A stretch of 64,000 bases of DNA from Halomonas sp. 54_146 (GTDB lineage Bacteria > Pseudomonadota > Gammaproteobacteria > Pseudomonadales > Halomonadaceae). The stretch spans positions 62,001-126,000 of the forward strand of contig NZ_LGEN01000005.1 of NCBI RefSeq assembly GCF_001507855.1, written 5' to 3'. This document shows positions 44,241 to 53,237 of this stretch, in pieces. Below the pieces are notes generated by a model, which saw only the letters and a list, made by a program, of their open reading frames with translations, was not told the origin of the DNA and searched no databases. How positions within the stretch are numbered: the first letter of the stretch is position 1; every line of letters begins with the position of its first letter. Position numbers and translations under genes: made by a program.

Positions 44241-44292
44241 GCGCTTTTTCAACGTGCTTTTTCGAAGTGCTTTTTTAACGTGCTTTTCCAAG
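44241..44292 (+). repeat. 13-bp tandem repeat x4 upstream of the activator gene
   Basis: Units GCGCTTTTTCAAC, GTGCTTTTTCGAA, GTGCTTTTTTAAC and GTGCTTTTCCAAG, head-to-tail, between the UAS pair and the activator start. Confidence 0.85.
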
Positions 44293-44364
44293 GCTGCAGG
44301 CCAAGTGATACCCTTACTCGTTCACCTCCAGCCCCCTTCCCTTTTAATCTCAACGTGAGTCGGT

Positions 44365-46071
44365 ATGTTTCTTTCATCCTCAGACTACCCAAACGCTCGC
44401 GACTTAATGGACGCGTTGCGCTTTTTGCCAGAAGAAGGCCAAATTTGGCTAGGCGAGCAACGTATGCTGCTAATGCCGCTTGCCGCGTCGACATTTTTTC
44501 GCAACGAACTCATTACGACATTAGGCATGGAGCGCGCCCGCGGCCTTTTTATGCGCCTGGGGTACTATTCAGGGCTGATGGATGCCGAGCTGGGCGCGTC
44601 GTTAAGGGGGGAACGTTTAGGATTGGAAGACAGTTTTCTCGCCGGGCCACAGCTTCATGCGCTGCAAGGGCATGTGCAGGCAGTCCCTATCAGCCTGGAA
44701 ATAAATCTAGAAGAGGATCGCTTTTATAGCGAATTTATCTGGAAAGACTCGTTTGAGGTAGATGTATGGCGCTCTCGCGGGCAACAGCGCGAACCGGCCT
44801 GTTGGACACTGCTCGGTTACGCCTCTGGCTACGCCACCCAACTCCTGGGGCGCGAAGTTCAGTATAGAGAGGTGAGTTGCCGCTCCTGTGGTGACGACAA
44901 CTGCCGCATTATTGGCAAGCTGGCAGAAGAATGGCCTGACCACGCCGCCTTTGCTGACTTACTGCGTGAAGCCCCTTTGATCGATGAGCTTTACGAACTT
45001 CAAGCGCGTATTGCCACACTGGAAAGCGACCTGGCGCGCACCCGCGAAACGGAAAGCTGGGGGCCAATTGGTTCAACGCCCGCCTTTCGCGAAATGCTCA
45101 CCATGCTCGATAGCGCAGCACCCTCTGAAGTGCCCGTGTTGCTACTGGGTGAAACCGGCACGGGAAAAGAAATTCTTGCGCGACGTTTGCACGATAATAG
45201 CCTTCGCGCCAGCGGGCCGTTTATTGCCGTGAACTGCGCGGCCATACCGCCTGAACTGATAGAGTCAGAGCTATTTGGCGTCGAAAAAGGAGCCTACACT
45301 GGGGCGGTGCAGTCGCGTATGGGGCGTTTTGAACGCGCCGATGGTGGCACCCTTTTTCTGGATGAGCTGGCTGAGCTTTCGCCGCGCGCGCAGGCAGCGC
45401 TGTTACGTGTGTTGCAGGAAGGCCAGATTGAACGCGTGGGCGGCGAGAGCGTCACCGAGGTCAACGTGCGTATCGTTGCCGCTACGCATACCGATTTACT
45501 CACCCGTGTTGAACAGGGAAGTTTTCGCCAGGATCTGTTTTATCGCCTAAACGCCTTTACCTTGAACGTGCCACCGCTGTGCCAGCGCCTGGACGATATC
45601 GTGCCCTTGGCGAAGCATTTTCTCAGCCATTTTGAACATCACTACCAACGCCGCACTCTGGGGTTTTCCGATCAGGCGCGCTCTGCCATGCACCAGTACC
45701 GCTGGCCAGGCAACGTGCGCGAGCTCAAAAATTGCGTCGAACGCGGTGTGATTCTTACCCCGGATAATAAACACCTAACCGAAAAAGCCTTATTCGGTGA
45801 TTACCGCGTACCCACCCTGGAACGCGAAAAAGCGCAAGGCTTGAACGATACCGGCATGCTGATGCCATCACCGGATGAGCATTCCAGCAACGCATCGCCC
45901 CGCCAGCGTATTCAACCGTTACTAGACGCTGGCATGACCTTGGAAGAAGTAGAAAAAGCACTCATCCAAGCCGTTAATAGTGATAGCGGCGGCAATATAA
46001 CGGCAGCGGCACAGCGGCTGGGAATGACCCGTGCAGCCTATGCCTACCGTCTGAAAAAACATCAACTGTGA
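44365..46071 (+). CDS. Sigma-54-dependent phenolic-sensing activator (DmpR/XylR/PoxR type)
   Basis: 568 aa. N-terminal XylR_N effector domain (about 1-140), V4R zinc-like module with CRSCGDDNC (about 173-181), linker, AAA+ domain with Walker A GETGTGKE (about 265) and the sigma-54 contact loop GAYTGAVQSRMGRFERADGG, then a Fis-type HTH (NITAAAQRLGMTRAAYAYRLKKH). In DmpR/XylR the effector domain binds phenols and derepresses the ATPase. Divergent orientation to the pch operon and the UAS pair between them make that operon the probable target. Ribosome site weak. Confidence 0.9.
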   Translation: MFLSSSDYPNARDLMDALRFLPEEGQIWLGEQRMLLMPLAASTFFRNELITTLGMERARGLFMRLGYYSGLMDAELGASLRGERLGLEDSFLAGPQLHALQGHVQAVPISLEINLEEDRFYSEFIWKDSFEVDVWRSRGQQREPACWTLLGYASGYATQLLGREVQYREVSCRSCGDDNCRIIGKLAEEWPDHAAFADLLREAPLIDELYELQARIATLESDLARTRETESWGPIGSTPAFREMLTMLDSAAPSEVPVLLLGETGTGKEILARRLHDNSLRASGPFIAVNCAAIPPELIESELFGVEKGAYTGAVQSRMGRFERADGGTLFLDELAELSPRAQAALLRVLQEGQIERVGGESVTEVNVRIVAATHTDLLTRVEQGSFRQDLFYRLNAFTLNVPPLCQRLDDIVPLAKHFLSHFEHHYQRRTLGFSDQARSAMHQYRWPGNVRELKNCVERGVILTPDNKHLTEKALFGDYRVPTLEREKAQGLNDTGMLMPSPDEHSSNASPRQRIQPLLDAGMTLEEVEKALIQAVNSDSGGNITAAAQRLGMTRAAYAYRLKKHQL

Positions 46072-46099
46072 CTACATCACACCGTAAAATTGTCTCCCG

Positions 46100-47047
46100 C
46101 TAACGGTCCCAGGGCGGAACAGGGGCCAGCGACTCGAACAAGTAGTCGAGGAAAGCACGAACTTTGCGTGAGCGAAGACGCCGTTCGGTGGTCAGTACGT
46201 GGATGTCGCGGCGGCCCGGCATAACCTCGCAGCGCCAGGAGTCGAGCAGAGCAACCAGCGCGCCCGTTTTGAGTTCGTCGGCAATCAGCCAGGTCGGAAA
46301 CATTACTAGCCCCTGCCCCAGCAAGGCGGCATGAACCAGGCTGATGGCATCGTTGCTGTAGAGATTGCCAGTGACCTCGAAAGGCGTCGCGCTGACCTGA
46401 TCAGGTGCTTGAAAGTACCAGCGCTGACGGCCCATCTCGCCCTGATAGAGCAGGCAATTATGACGAGCGAGTGTCTCCGGCGAGTCGGGTTCGCCATGTG
46501 CCTGAAGATAGCTCGGCGATGCAGCGATCACGTAATTCATCGGTGCCAAACGACGCGCGACGAGCGACGAATCTGAGAGATCACCCACACGGAAGGTGAT
46601 GTCGTGCCCTTCGCGCACCGGATCGACCACATGGTCATTAAGCTGCAGTTCGGCCTTGATAGAAGGATACCGCTCCTGAAAGTGATGAAGCAGGGGCACG
46701 ATCTGGCGCTGACCAAAAGCTACCGGTGCATTGATGCGTAGCATGCCGCTGGGCTCAGCACCAGGATGCGCCAGCGCCTCCGTCGCGATGTCTAGCTGTT
46801 CCAGAATGTCGCGCACCTCTTGGTAATAGCGCCAGCCCGCCTCAGTCAGCGTCACCGCACGGGTATGCCGGTAAAGCAACGGCTGACCCACGGCCTCTTC
46901 CAAACCTTGGATCTGCCGGGAAATCGAGGAAACCGCTCGATGGAAGTGGCGAGCGGTAGCGGTGAAGCTTCCCGTGGCAGCGACACGCTCGAAGACGCGC
47001 AGGGCATTGAGATCCATCGTGTTGAAACTCTTTGAGTTGCGTTCCAT
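46100..47047 (-). CDS. LysR-family transcriptional regulator
   Basis: 315 aa as called; MDLNALRVFERV at 47017 is a more LysR-like start, and neither has a convincing ribosome site. HTH: SFTATARHFHRAVSSISRQIQGLEEAVGQPLLYRHTRAVTLTEAG. The effector domain follows (about 95-300). It ends 29 bp from the convergent sigma-54 activator and is divergent from the PRISE-type reductase (about 110 bp shared control region), the likely target. Third positions look more GC-rich than in the activator gene. Confidence 0.9.
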   Translation of the reverse strand: MERNSKSFNTMDLNALRVFERVAATGSFTATARHFHRAVSSISRQIQGLEEAVGQPLLYRHTRAVTLTEAGWRYYQEVRDILEQLDIATEALAHPGAEPSGMLRINAPVAFGQRQIVPLLHHFQERYPSIKAELQLNDHVVDPVREGHDITFRVGDLSDSSLVARRLAPMNYVIAASPSYLQAHGEPDSPETLARHNCLLYQGEMGRQRWYFQAPDQVSATPFEVTGNLYSNDAISLVHAALLGQGLVMFPTWLIADELKTGALVALLDSWRCEVMPGRRDIHVLTTERRLRSRKVRAFLDYLFESLAPVPPWDR

Positions 47048-47158
47048 GCAATAAAGCTTTGCAGTGCTTTCGATTGTGGCAATGGATAACCGCTACCAGA
47101 ATACAGGCATCGGCTACCTACTTGGGTACCAGACATCGTTCACGCAAGGAGACATCAC

Positions 47159-48217
47159 ATGCGGAAAGGTACTGCACTTGTCGTCGGTGCCACCGGGATT
47201 ACCGGTGGTAATCTGGCATCCTACTTAGTTGCCAGCGGTTGGACGGTCTATGGGCTTTCCCGTCGCGCGAGCGAACAGAGCGGCGTAATTCCGGTTGCCA
47301 CGGATTTGCTCGACGCGTCGGCTACCCGAGAGGCGCTGGCTGGCCTGCCGATCACTCATGTCTTTTACTGCACTTGGATTCGCCGCGATAACGAGAAAGC
47401 CAATGTTGAGGCCAATAGAGCCATGATGCGCAATCTCTTCTCGGCGCTCAGTGACGTCGATCTACAGCACGCCTCACTGGTCACAGGAACCAAGCAGTAT
47501 CTTGGTTCGTTTGAAGCCTACGGCAGCGGTCGCATTGAAACACCTTTCCGTGAATCGGAGCCTCGTGTTCCCGGCGACAACTTTTATTACGCGCTGGAGG
47601 ACGTACTATTCGAAACCGCCGAGCGTCAAGGCTTCGCCTGGAACGTGCACCGTCCGCACACGGTGATTGGTTACGCCCGCGGTAACGCCATGAACATGGG
47701 CACCACGCTTGCCGTCTACGCCTCAATCTGTAAGGAGACCGGGAAGCCATTCGTATTCCCAGGTTCGCAGATTCAATGGAACGCGTTGACTGATATGACC
47801 GACGCGCTGGTGCTGGCACGCCAGATGGAGTGGGCCGCGACGACACCAGGGGCGGCGAATCAGGCATTTAACACGGTCAACGGTGACGTTTTTCGCTGGC
47901 GCCGCATGTGGCGCGAGATCGGCGAGTACTTCGGCCTTGAAGTGGCAGATTGCCCCGAGACGCCGCAGCCACTGGACGCCCAAATGGCCGGGGTCGACGC
48001 CACTTGGCGCAACATTGCCAAAAAGCATAATCTGATAGAGCCGGATGTCGCCAAGCTCGCGTCCTGGTGGCACACCGACGCCGATCTGGGTCGCGACCAG
48101 GAGTGTGTCAACGATACCGCCAAGTCACGCGATTTCGGTTTCGACCACTTCCGCGAGACCCGCGCTGCCTTCTTCGACCTATTCGATCGCCTGCGCGCCG
48201 AGAAGATTATTCCCTGA
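47159..48217 (+). CDS. PRISE-type extended SDR (progesterone 5-beta-reductase/iridoid synthase-like)
   Basis: 352-aa NAD(P)H-dependent reductase. Glycine motif VVGATGITGGNLASYL near residue 8. The PRISE signatures are TGTKQYLGSFEAYG (conserved Lys) and NFYYALEDVLFE (conserved Tyr), then HRPHTVIGYARG. The family reduces activated C=C bonds of enones; bacterial substrates are mostly unknown. AAGGAG 9 nt before ATG. Its last 39 bp overlap the end of the convergent FUSC gene. GC-rich codon use suggests a history shared with the LysR gene. Confidence 0.85.
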   Translation: MRKGTALVVGATGITGGNLASYLVASGWTVYGLSRRASEQSGVIPVATDLLDASATREALAGLPITHVFYCTWIRRDNEKANVEANRAMMRNLFSALSDVDLQHASLVTGTKQYLGSFEAYGSGRIETPFRESEPRVPGDNFYYALEDVLFETAERQGFAWNVHRPHTVIGYARGNAMNMGTTLAVYASICKETGKPFVFPGSQIQWNALTDMTDALVLARQMEWAATTPGAANQAFNTVNGDVFRWRRMWREIGEYFGLEVADCPETPQPLDAQMAGVDATWRNIAKKHNLIEPDVAKLASWWHTDADLGRDQECVNDTAKSRDFGFDHFRETRAAFFDLFDRLRAEKIIP

Positions 48218-50131
48218 TCGCAGATTATCGCGTATTAGCGCGGCGGAATGTCTGGCGCGGTTGGCGAGCTCCCCTTGCTGCGCATGGCTAAGCGTGCGGG
48301 CTAAGCGTTCAAGGGCGGCAGCCGCGTCAAGCGGCGCTTGGCGCAGGTGGGCAACGTGGCGCAGGCTGGCATCCAAACGACGCGCCAAATGGGGGGTTGC
48401 TTGCTCTCGATACGCTTGTAAGGCAAGCAGCGTTTCCCCTAGCGTAAGTGCCGTTAAGCAGCCATCCACTACGTGGTGGGTGGGTTCGCCCTGCACATGC
48501 GCCCAGTGCACCAGGCGCATCACACGGTGATAAAGCCGCGCCTGCCAAATCTCATCACGCCCGCTGTTTTCACGCACCGCCATCGTTTCAAGCTCTTTCA
48601 GCATCATGCCGGCAAGCTGTTGCTGCCGGCGCCGCGCATTGGTAGGAAAAATCAACCGAAAGGCGATTAACGCCAGCAGCGGGCCTGCCACTACCGCCAA
48701 CGCTAGCGCCAGCGAATGGCTAAAAGAGCCAGAAAGCGGCAGGCTGGGTTGCGATAGCAGCAGTAAGATCATCACGTAGTCGATGGACCCATTCATCGTG
48801 CGCCGGTGGGCAAAGGGGATCACCGTCATCAAAATCAGCGGCAGCAATATCGCCACCAGCTGCCATTCGGCCTCTGCCCACGGCCACAGCAACCACCGCA
48901 CACCCACCGCCATGAGCGCGCCCACCGCTTGCCAAGCGAGAATATGGCGCATGATCCACGCTGGATTCTCGAAGGTGGAAAAAAGCGTCACCATCACCGA
49001 AGTACCCAGCATCACATACGCCCCAGCGGGCCAGCCGGTAGCCACCCACGTTAGGCCGATCACCAACAACACCCCCGTGGTGCGCAGCATGGCGTGGCTC
49101 GCATGCACCCAGTCACGGTGGCGAATCACTAAGCGCCGTGCCGCCTCACGCTGAATGCGCCCGGTATCGCGAAAGCGTTGGCGTGCTAGTAGCGCATCGG
49201 CAAGACGCCCCAACACGCTGGCCAGTGCCGCATCGTTGGCCGCTAAACCCTGGGCGCGCTTTAGGTGCTCGGCCACCGCAGGCAGCGGCTCAGCGTTATC
49301 CATTGAAAGCGCAGCATCGGCCACCGCATGGCCCGCTTCAACATGGCGCGCCCCTTGTTGGCAGCGACGCAACCACAGCAAGGTTGCCGTGAGCGCCGCT
49401 AATATGGAGCGCTGAGAGCGTGCCGAATGACGCGCACGGCGCGAACCAGCGGCACTGGGTTCCAGCTGCGCTTCTATTACCGCAATATCGGCGAGTAGCT
49501 CGTTAGGTGCTGGTGCAGCCCCTGCCGATGAGTGATTCAGCCGTGCTGCCAATAAATGAAGTACCCGTGCCGTACTGCGTCGGCCGCGTTCTTCAAGGTC
49601 GCTGCGCGGTGCGCGGGGGGTCAGTAATAGGCCCACCAGCAGCGCCATGGCAACCCCGACCAGCACGGTCAGCAGGCGGTCGGCACCGAGCGCCAGGGTA
49701 TTCATTCCCGAGGCGGTTCCCAACAGTGCCACCATAGAAGCGGAGTAGCCTGATAACAGCGTGGCGTAAGAAATCATGCTGTGCAGCGCGTTCCCCAGCC
49801 CAGCACACAGCCCGACCCACAGCGCCAGCCCGATGACGAGCCACAGCAGGCTCTCCCCCGCTGCCAGCAACAACAACAGCCCAACCGCGGTGCCCACCAA
49901 GGTGCCGACAACGCGATAGAGGCTCTTCTCAACCAGCAGCGCACGTACCGGCTGAGAGGCGGCCCAAACGGTCATCGCCGACCACTGCGGGTGTTCCAAA
50001 CCAATGGCCCACGCCACGCACAAGGCTAAGCAAGACGCTAGCGCCGTGCGCAGCCCAAAGCGCAAGCGCTCGACATCAAAGCCGTGGTGGGAAAGCCAAC
50101 GCACCAAGCGCTGCCGGTGGCTGGAGGTCAT
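48179..50131 (-). CDS. FUSC-family aromatic acid exporter
   Basis: 650 aa from ATG 50131 (MTSSHRQRLVRWL; GGAAG upstream; the track extends to 50182). Two repeats of membrane helices plus large cytosolic segments: the N-terminal block RFGLRTALASCLALCVAWAIGLEHPQWSAMTVWAASQP is the FUSC hallmark, and a second helix set begins VHASHAMLRTTGVLLVIGLTW. Related to AaeB/YccS exporters of aromatic carboxylic acids. It follows a LysR gene in the same direction, an arrangement like AaeR-AaeB, and may protect from intermediates of the aromatic pathways. Confidence 0.88.
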   Translation of the reverse strand: MTSSHRQRLVRWLSHHGFDVERLRFGLRTALASCLALCVAWAIGLEHPQWSAMTVWAASQPVRALLVEKSLYRVVGTLVGTAVGLLLLLAAGESLLWLVIGLALWVGLCAGLGNALHSMISYATLLSGYSASMVALLGTASGMNTLALGADRLLTVLVGVAMALLVGLLLTPRAPRSDLEERGRRSTARVLHLLAARLNHSSAGAAPAPNELLADIAVIEAQLEPSAAGSRRARHSARSQRSILAALTATLLWLRRCQQGARHVEAGHAVADAALSMDNAEPLPAVAEHLKRAQGLAANDAALASVLGRLADALLARQRFRDTGRIQREAARRLVIRHRDWVHASHAMLRTTGVLLVIGLTWVATGWPAGAYVMLGTSVMVTLFSTFENPAWIMRHILAWQAVGALMAVGVRWLLWPWAEAEWQLVAILLPLILMTVIPFAHRRTMNGSIDYVMILLLLSQPSLPLSGSFSHSLALALAVVAGPLLALIAFRLIFPTNARRRQQQLAGMMLKELETMAVRENSGRDEIWQARLYHRVMRLVHWAHVQGEPTHHVVDGCLTALTLGETLLALQAYREQATPHLARRLDASLRHVAHLRQAPLDAAAALERLARTLSHAQQGELANRARHSAALIRDNLRSGNNLLGAQAIE

Positions 50132-50188
50132 GGCATTTTCTTCCAAGTAAATTAACCAAGTAAGTGAAATAAGATTAATCAAACGAGC

Positions 50189-51091
50189 TTAATGAGCTGA
50201 TGGCGCAAAGGCTTCAACCAAGGTATCAATCATCGCTCGTACCTTGGCCGGGGGGCGGCGATCAGGCGGAAAAAGCACATGCAGCCCGCCTAAATCCAGC
50301 ATCGGTTGATCAAGCGTTAACGCCACCAAAGTGCCCTGCGCTAACGCCTCTGCCACAATGAAATTAGGCTGATAGATCACGCCCTGGCCACCCAGCGCGG
50401 CTGCCAACAGGGCATCACCATTATTGGATTTAAGATTACCGTGCACCGGCACCTGAATATTACCTTCGCGGCCAAACGCCCACGTGCCCCGCCCCTGCAA
50501 GGGTGAAAGGGTGTAGCTTAAGCAATTATGCTGGCTAAGTTCCGCCACGCGCTGGGGTGTGCCGTGGCGCGACAAGTAGTCAGGCGAGGCACATACCCAC
50601 ATCGGGCAATTGCCCAAGCGCCGCGCTTTAAGCGAGCTGTCGCTTAAATGCCCAATTCGAATCACCAGATCCCAGCCTTCTTGCATCAAGTCATGCTGGG
50701 CATCGCTCAGGCTTAGCTCTACCTCAACCTGCGGGTAACGACGGCTAAACGCCGGCAGTAACGGCGCGATAAAGCGTGCCCCGAAGGTAAGTGGCACGTT
50801 CATACGCAGCCGCCCGACGGCTTCCATTCCCTGAGCAGTCACCCCCGCCTCTGCTTCCTCCACTTCCTGCACGATACGTCGGCAGGCATCGAGGTAGTCG
50901 CGGCCGGCATCCGTTAACACCAAACGCCGCGTTGTACGGTGCAATAGTTTAACGCCCAAGCGCTTTTCTAAGGCGTCCATATGCTTGGTCGCCATCGCCG
51001 GCGATATGCCCAGAGCTCGCCCCGCCGCCGAAAGGCTACCGCGGCTGTGCGCCTCAACAAACATCTGCATACCGGTTAGGCGATCCAACAT
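50189..51091 (-). CDS. LysR-family transcriptional regulator
   Basis: 300 aa. N-terminal HTH of the CrgA-like subgroup (LTGMQMFVEAHSRGSLSAAGRALGISPAMATKHMDALEKRLG), effector domain with LRMNVPLTFGARFIAPLLPAF and VRIGHLSDSSLKARRLG. Located 58 bp upstream of the FUSC exporter and divergent from the DODA-type dioxygenase, so it may regulate both. A perfect palindrome CGCTTAAGCG lies in the shared intergenic region. Confidence 0.9.
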   Translation of the reverse strand: MLDRLTGMQMFVEAHSRGSLSAAGRALGISPAMATKHMDALEKRLGVKLLHRTTRRLVLTDAGRDYLDACRRIVQEVEEAEAGVTAQGMEAVGRLRMNVPLTFGARFIAPLLPAFSRRYPQVEVELSLSDAQHDLMQEGWDLVIRIGHLSDSSLKARRLGNCPMWVCASPDYLSRHGTPQRVAELSQHNCLSYTLSPLQGRGTWAFGREGNIQVPVHGNLKSNNGDALLAAALGGQGVIYQPNFIVAEALAQGTLVALTLDQPMLDLGGLHVLFPPDRRPPAKVRAMIDTLVEAFAPSAH

Positions 51092-51173
51092 TCACTTCTC
51101 ACTCACAGTTAACAGTGTTCGTAATACTACCATGTTCTCTTACTTAAAGAATAAAGCTAAAGTAACGCTCATT

Positions 51174-51183
51174 CGCTTAAGCG
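51174..51183. promoter_or_regulatory. Palindrome upstream of the DODA gene
   Basis: CGCTTAAGCG, a perfect 10-bp palindrome 26 nt before the dioxygenase start and in the LysR-DODA intergenic region. Possible operator; weak evidence. Confidence 0.3.
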
Positions 51184-51208
51184 GCTACAAGCCACAGGAG
51201 CATTGCTT

Positions 51209-52036
51209 ATGTCTTCAAATACGGGGTCTTCCAGTACGCCCACCCAACCTGTTTTATTTGTGCCACACGGGGCTGGCCCTTGCTTTTTCATGGAGTGGAA
51301 CCCCAAAGATACGTGGCAAGGCATGGCGCACTTCCTTGAGAACATCTCCAGCACCTTGCCAGCGCGCCCCACGGCCATTGTGATGATTTCCGGCCACTGG
51401 CAAACGCCAGCGTTTAGCATCACTGCCGGTGAAGCGCCCCACCTTATCTACGATTATTACGGCTTCCCTGAGCACACTTACTCACTTAGCTACCCTGCAC
51501 CCGGCGCGCCTGCCCTCGCCAAACGCGTAGAGGAATTGCTAACCCACGCGGGGCTTGCCAGCCAGCAGGATGCCAAGCAAGGCTTCGACCACGGCATGTT
51601 TATTCCGCTAAAACTGATGTTTCCAGACGCGGATATCCCGGTGGTGCAGCTCTCGCTACGCGAAGATCTCGACCCCGCAGCGCATATTGCTGCTGGCGAG
51701 GCCTTAGCACCGCTGCGCGATGAAGGCGTACTGATCATCGGCAGCGGCATGAGTTTTCACAACATGCGCGGCTATGGCGATGCCCGCTTCACCGCACCGT
51801 CAGAAGTCTTTGATACCTGGCTGACCCACGCAGTAGAAGCCGACCCCGCTGAGCGCCGCGCTAAACTCACTCAATGGTCGCACGCACCCCACGCACTTAG
51901 CTGCCATCCGGCAGGTGAGGAAGAACACCTGATGCCGTTATTGGTCGCCGCCGGTGCTGCCGGGCAAGATGCCGGCCACAAGGTCTATTCAGAGCAAGTA
52001 CTCAAAACGCAGCTTTCTGCCTACCGCTTCGGCTAA
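51209..52036 (+). CDS. DODA-type (LigB) extradiol dioxygenase
   Basis: 275 aa from ATG 51209 (AGGAG 8 nt upstream; the track begins at a TTG two codons earlier). Metal-site motifs: VPHGAGPCFF near residue 20, ISGHWQTPAF near 60, FDHGMFIPLKLMFP near 131 and HPAGEEEHLMPL near 233, all typical of the YgiD/DODA branch of class III extradiol dioxygenases. These cleave catecholic rings or act on small quinols; the natural substrate is unknown. Followed after 78 bp by an SDR gene. Confidence 0.87.
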   Translation: MSSNTGSSSTPTQPVLFVPHGAGPCFFMEWNPKDTWQGMAHFLENISSTLPARPTAIVMISGHWQTPAFSITAGEAPHLIYDYYGFPEHTYSLSYPAPGAPALAKRVEELLTHAGLASQQDAKQGFDHGMFIPLKLMFPDADIPVVQLSLREDLDPAAHIAAGEALAPLRDEGVLIIGSGMSFHNMRGYGDARFTAPSEVFDTWLTHAVEADPAERRAKLTQWSHAPHALSCHPAGEEEHLMPLLVAAGAAGQDAGHKVYSEQVLKTQLSAYRFG

Positions 52037-52114
52037 CGGGCAAGCCCGCTTTTTTTGAGCTTTTTCAAACGCTTTTTCGACAAGTTTTATCAAATATTTT
52101 AAGAGGAGTTCTTT

Positions 52115-52909
52115 ATGCATATTGATCTTTCGGGCAAACACGCGCTCATTACCGGTGCGACGGCCGGCATCGGCTTGGCAATTGCTTCTGGGTTGGCCCA
52201 AGCAGGTGCCACCGTCACCATCGTTGGCCGTGATCAAACTCGCGTAGACACTGCGCTAGCCCACATCAACCACGCCAGTGGCCGTCACGATGCCAGCGGC
52301 ATCGTTGCCGACCCAGGTACCGCTCAAGGCTGCCAAGCGGTCATCGAAGCCCGTCCGGACGTCGATATTCTGGTCAACAATTTAGGCGTTTACGGCGGAA
52401 AACCCTTCTTCGAGATTGATGACGCCGCGTGGGAAGACATTTTCCAAATCAACGTGATGAGCGGCGTCCGCCTAGCCCGCCACTATGCCCAAGGTATGCA
52501 GGCACGCGGCTGGGGCCGCATCCAGTTTATCTCCAGCGAGTCAGCCTTGAATATTCCGGCTGAAATGGTTCATTACGGCGTCAGCAAAGCAGCGCTGCAG
52601 GGGGTCTCTCGTGGCTTAGCCAAAGTGCTGGCGGGCACTGGCGTAACGGTTAACACGATTTTGCCAGGCCCCACCCGTACCGAAGGCGCCAAGGCAATGA
52701 TGGCCACATTGGCCGCCGAGCGTGGTGTATCAGCCGAGCAAATGGAAGCCCTGTTTCTGGAAGAAAACCGCCCTTCTACGCTACTAAAGCGCTTTGCCAC
52801 CCCCGAGGAAGTCGCCAACCTCTGCATCTATGCCGCATCGCCCCAGGCAAGCGCCACCACCGGCGCGGCGCTGCGCGTAGAAGGCGGTATTGTTGAAAGC
52901 ATTGGGTGA
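52115..52909 (+). CDS. Short-chain dehydrogenase/reductase
   Basis: 264 aa classical SDR. Cofactor motif TGATAGIG near residue 14, NNLGVYG where most have NNAG, catalytic Ser in ISSESALN and Tyr/Lys in HYGVSKAA, C-terminal GAALRVEGG. AGGAG 8 nt before ATG. Substrate not predictable; the EMVHYGVSKAALQGVSRGLAK block is common in oxidoreductases of unknown substrate. Probably in an operon with the DODA dioxygenase. Confidence 0.88.
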   Translation: MHIDLSGKHALITGATAGIGLAIASGLAQAGATVTIVGRDQTRVDTALAHINHASGRHDASGIVADPGTAQGCQAVIEARPDVDILVNNLGVYGGKPFFEIDDAAWEDIFQINVMSGVRLARHYAQGMQARGWGRIQFISSESALNIPAEMVHYGVSKAALQGVSRGLAKVLAGTGVTVNTILPGPTRTEGAKAMMATLAAERGVSAEQMEALFLEENRPSTLLKRFATPEEVANLCIYAASPQASATTGAALRVEGGIVESIG

Positions 52910-52982
52910 CGCTGGCGGTATTAGGCGCTTTTTAAGCTAACAATTTTCAACCTCCGTTTTCAGCCATTTTTTGCCCGTTGAC

Positions 52983-53024
52983 CGCCAGGCGCGAGTGCTT
53001 TCGCACAGCGCCTGGCGTGCTTTA
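52983..53024 (+). terminator. Terminator after the SDR gene
   Basis: Two-tier hairpin: perfect outer stem CGCCAGGCGC / GCGCCTGGCG and inner stem GTGC/GCAC around TTTC, then GTGCTTTATT. Strong structure, moderate T-run. Confidence 0.8.
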
Positions 53025-53050
53025 TTAACCGTCGTTTTAGCATTTCCCCT

Positions 53051-53128
53051 TTTAGCTTCCTCTCTTTAGCTTCCTCTCTTTAGCTTCCTCTCCATTAGCT
53101 TTCTCTCTCTTTAGCTTTCCCTCTTTAG
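53051..53128 (+). repeat. 14-bp tandem repeat x5 upstream of mobA
   Basis: Units TTTAGCTTCCTCTC (twice), TTTAGCTTCCTCTCC, ATTAGCTTTCTCTCTC and TTTAGCTTTCCCTC plus a partial TTTAG. Pyrimidine-rich. Part of the 328-bp gap between the SDR gene and mobA. Confidence 0.88.
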
Positions 53129-53189
53129 AACAAAAGTCTAATTGCGGCTCGCTCAGTAAATCACAACACTAACAATCACAGTAATGATA

Positions 53190-53217
53190 ATCACAATACT
53201 GACTAATTCCAAAATGA
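53190..53217 (+). promoter_or_regulatory. Shared box upstream of mobA
   Basis: ATCACAATACTGA followed by CTA and CAAAAT; nearly the same string occurs upstream of dctP (55215-55241). It lies about 25-50 nt before the mobA start, a position for an operator or promoter element. Confidence 0.6.
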
Positions 53218-53237
53218 TGTCCTGATGAGGTTCCACC

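Noticed and set aside
53051-53128. CRISPR-like array
   Set aside because: Direct tandem units without spacers and far too short for CRISPR repeats; no cas genes.
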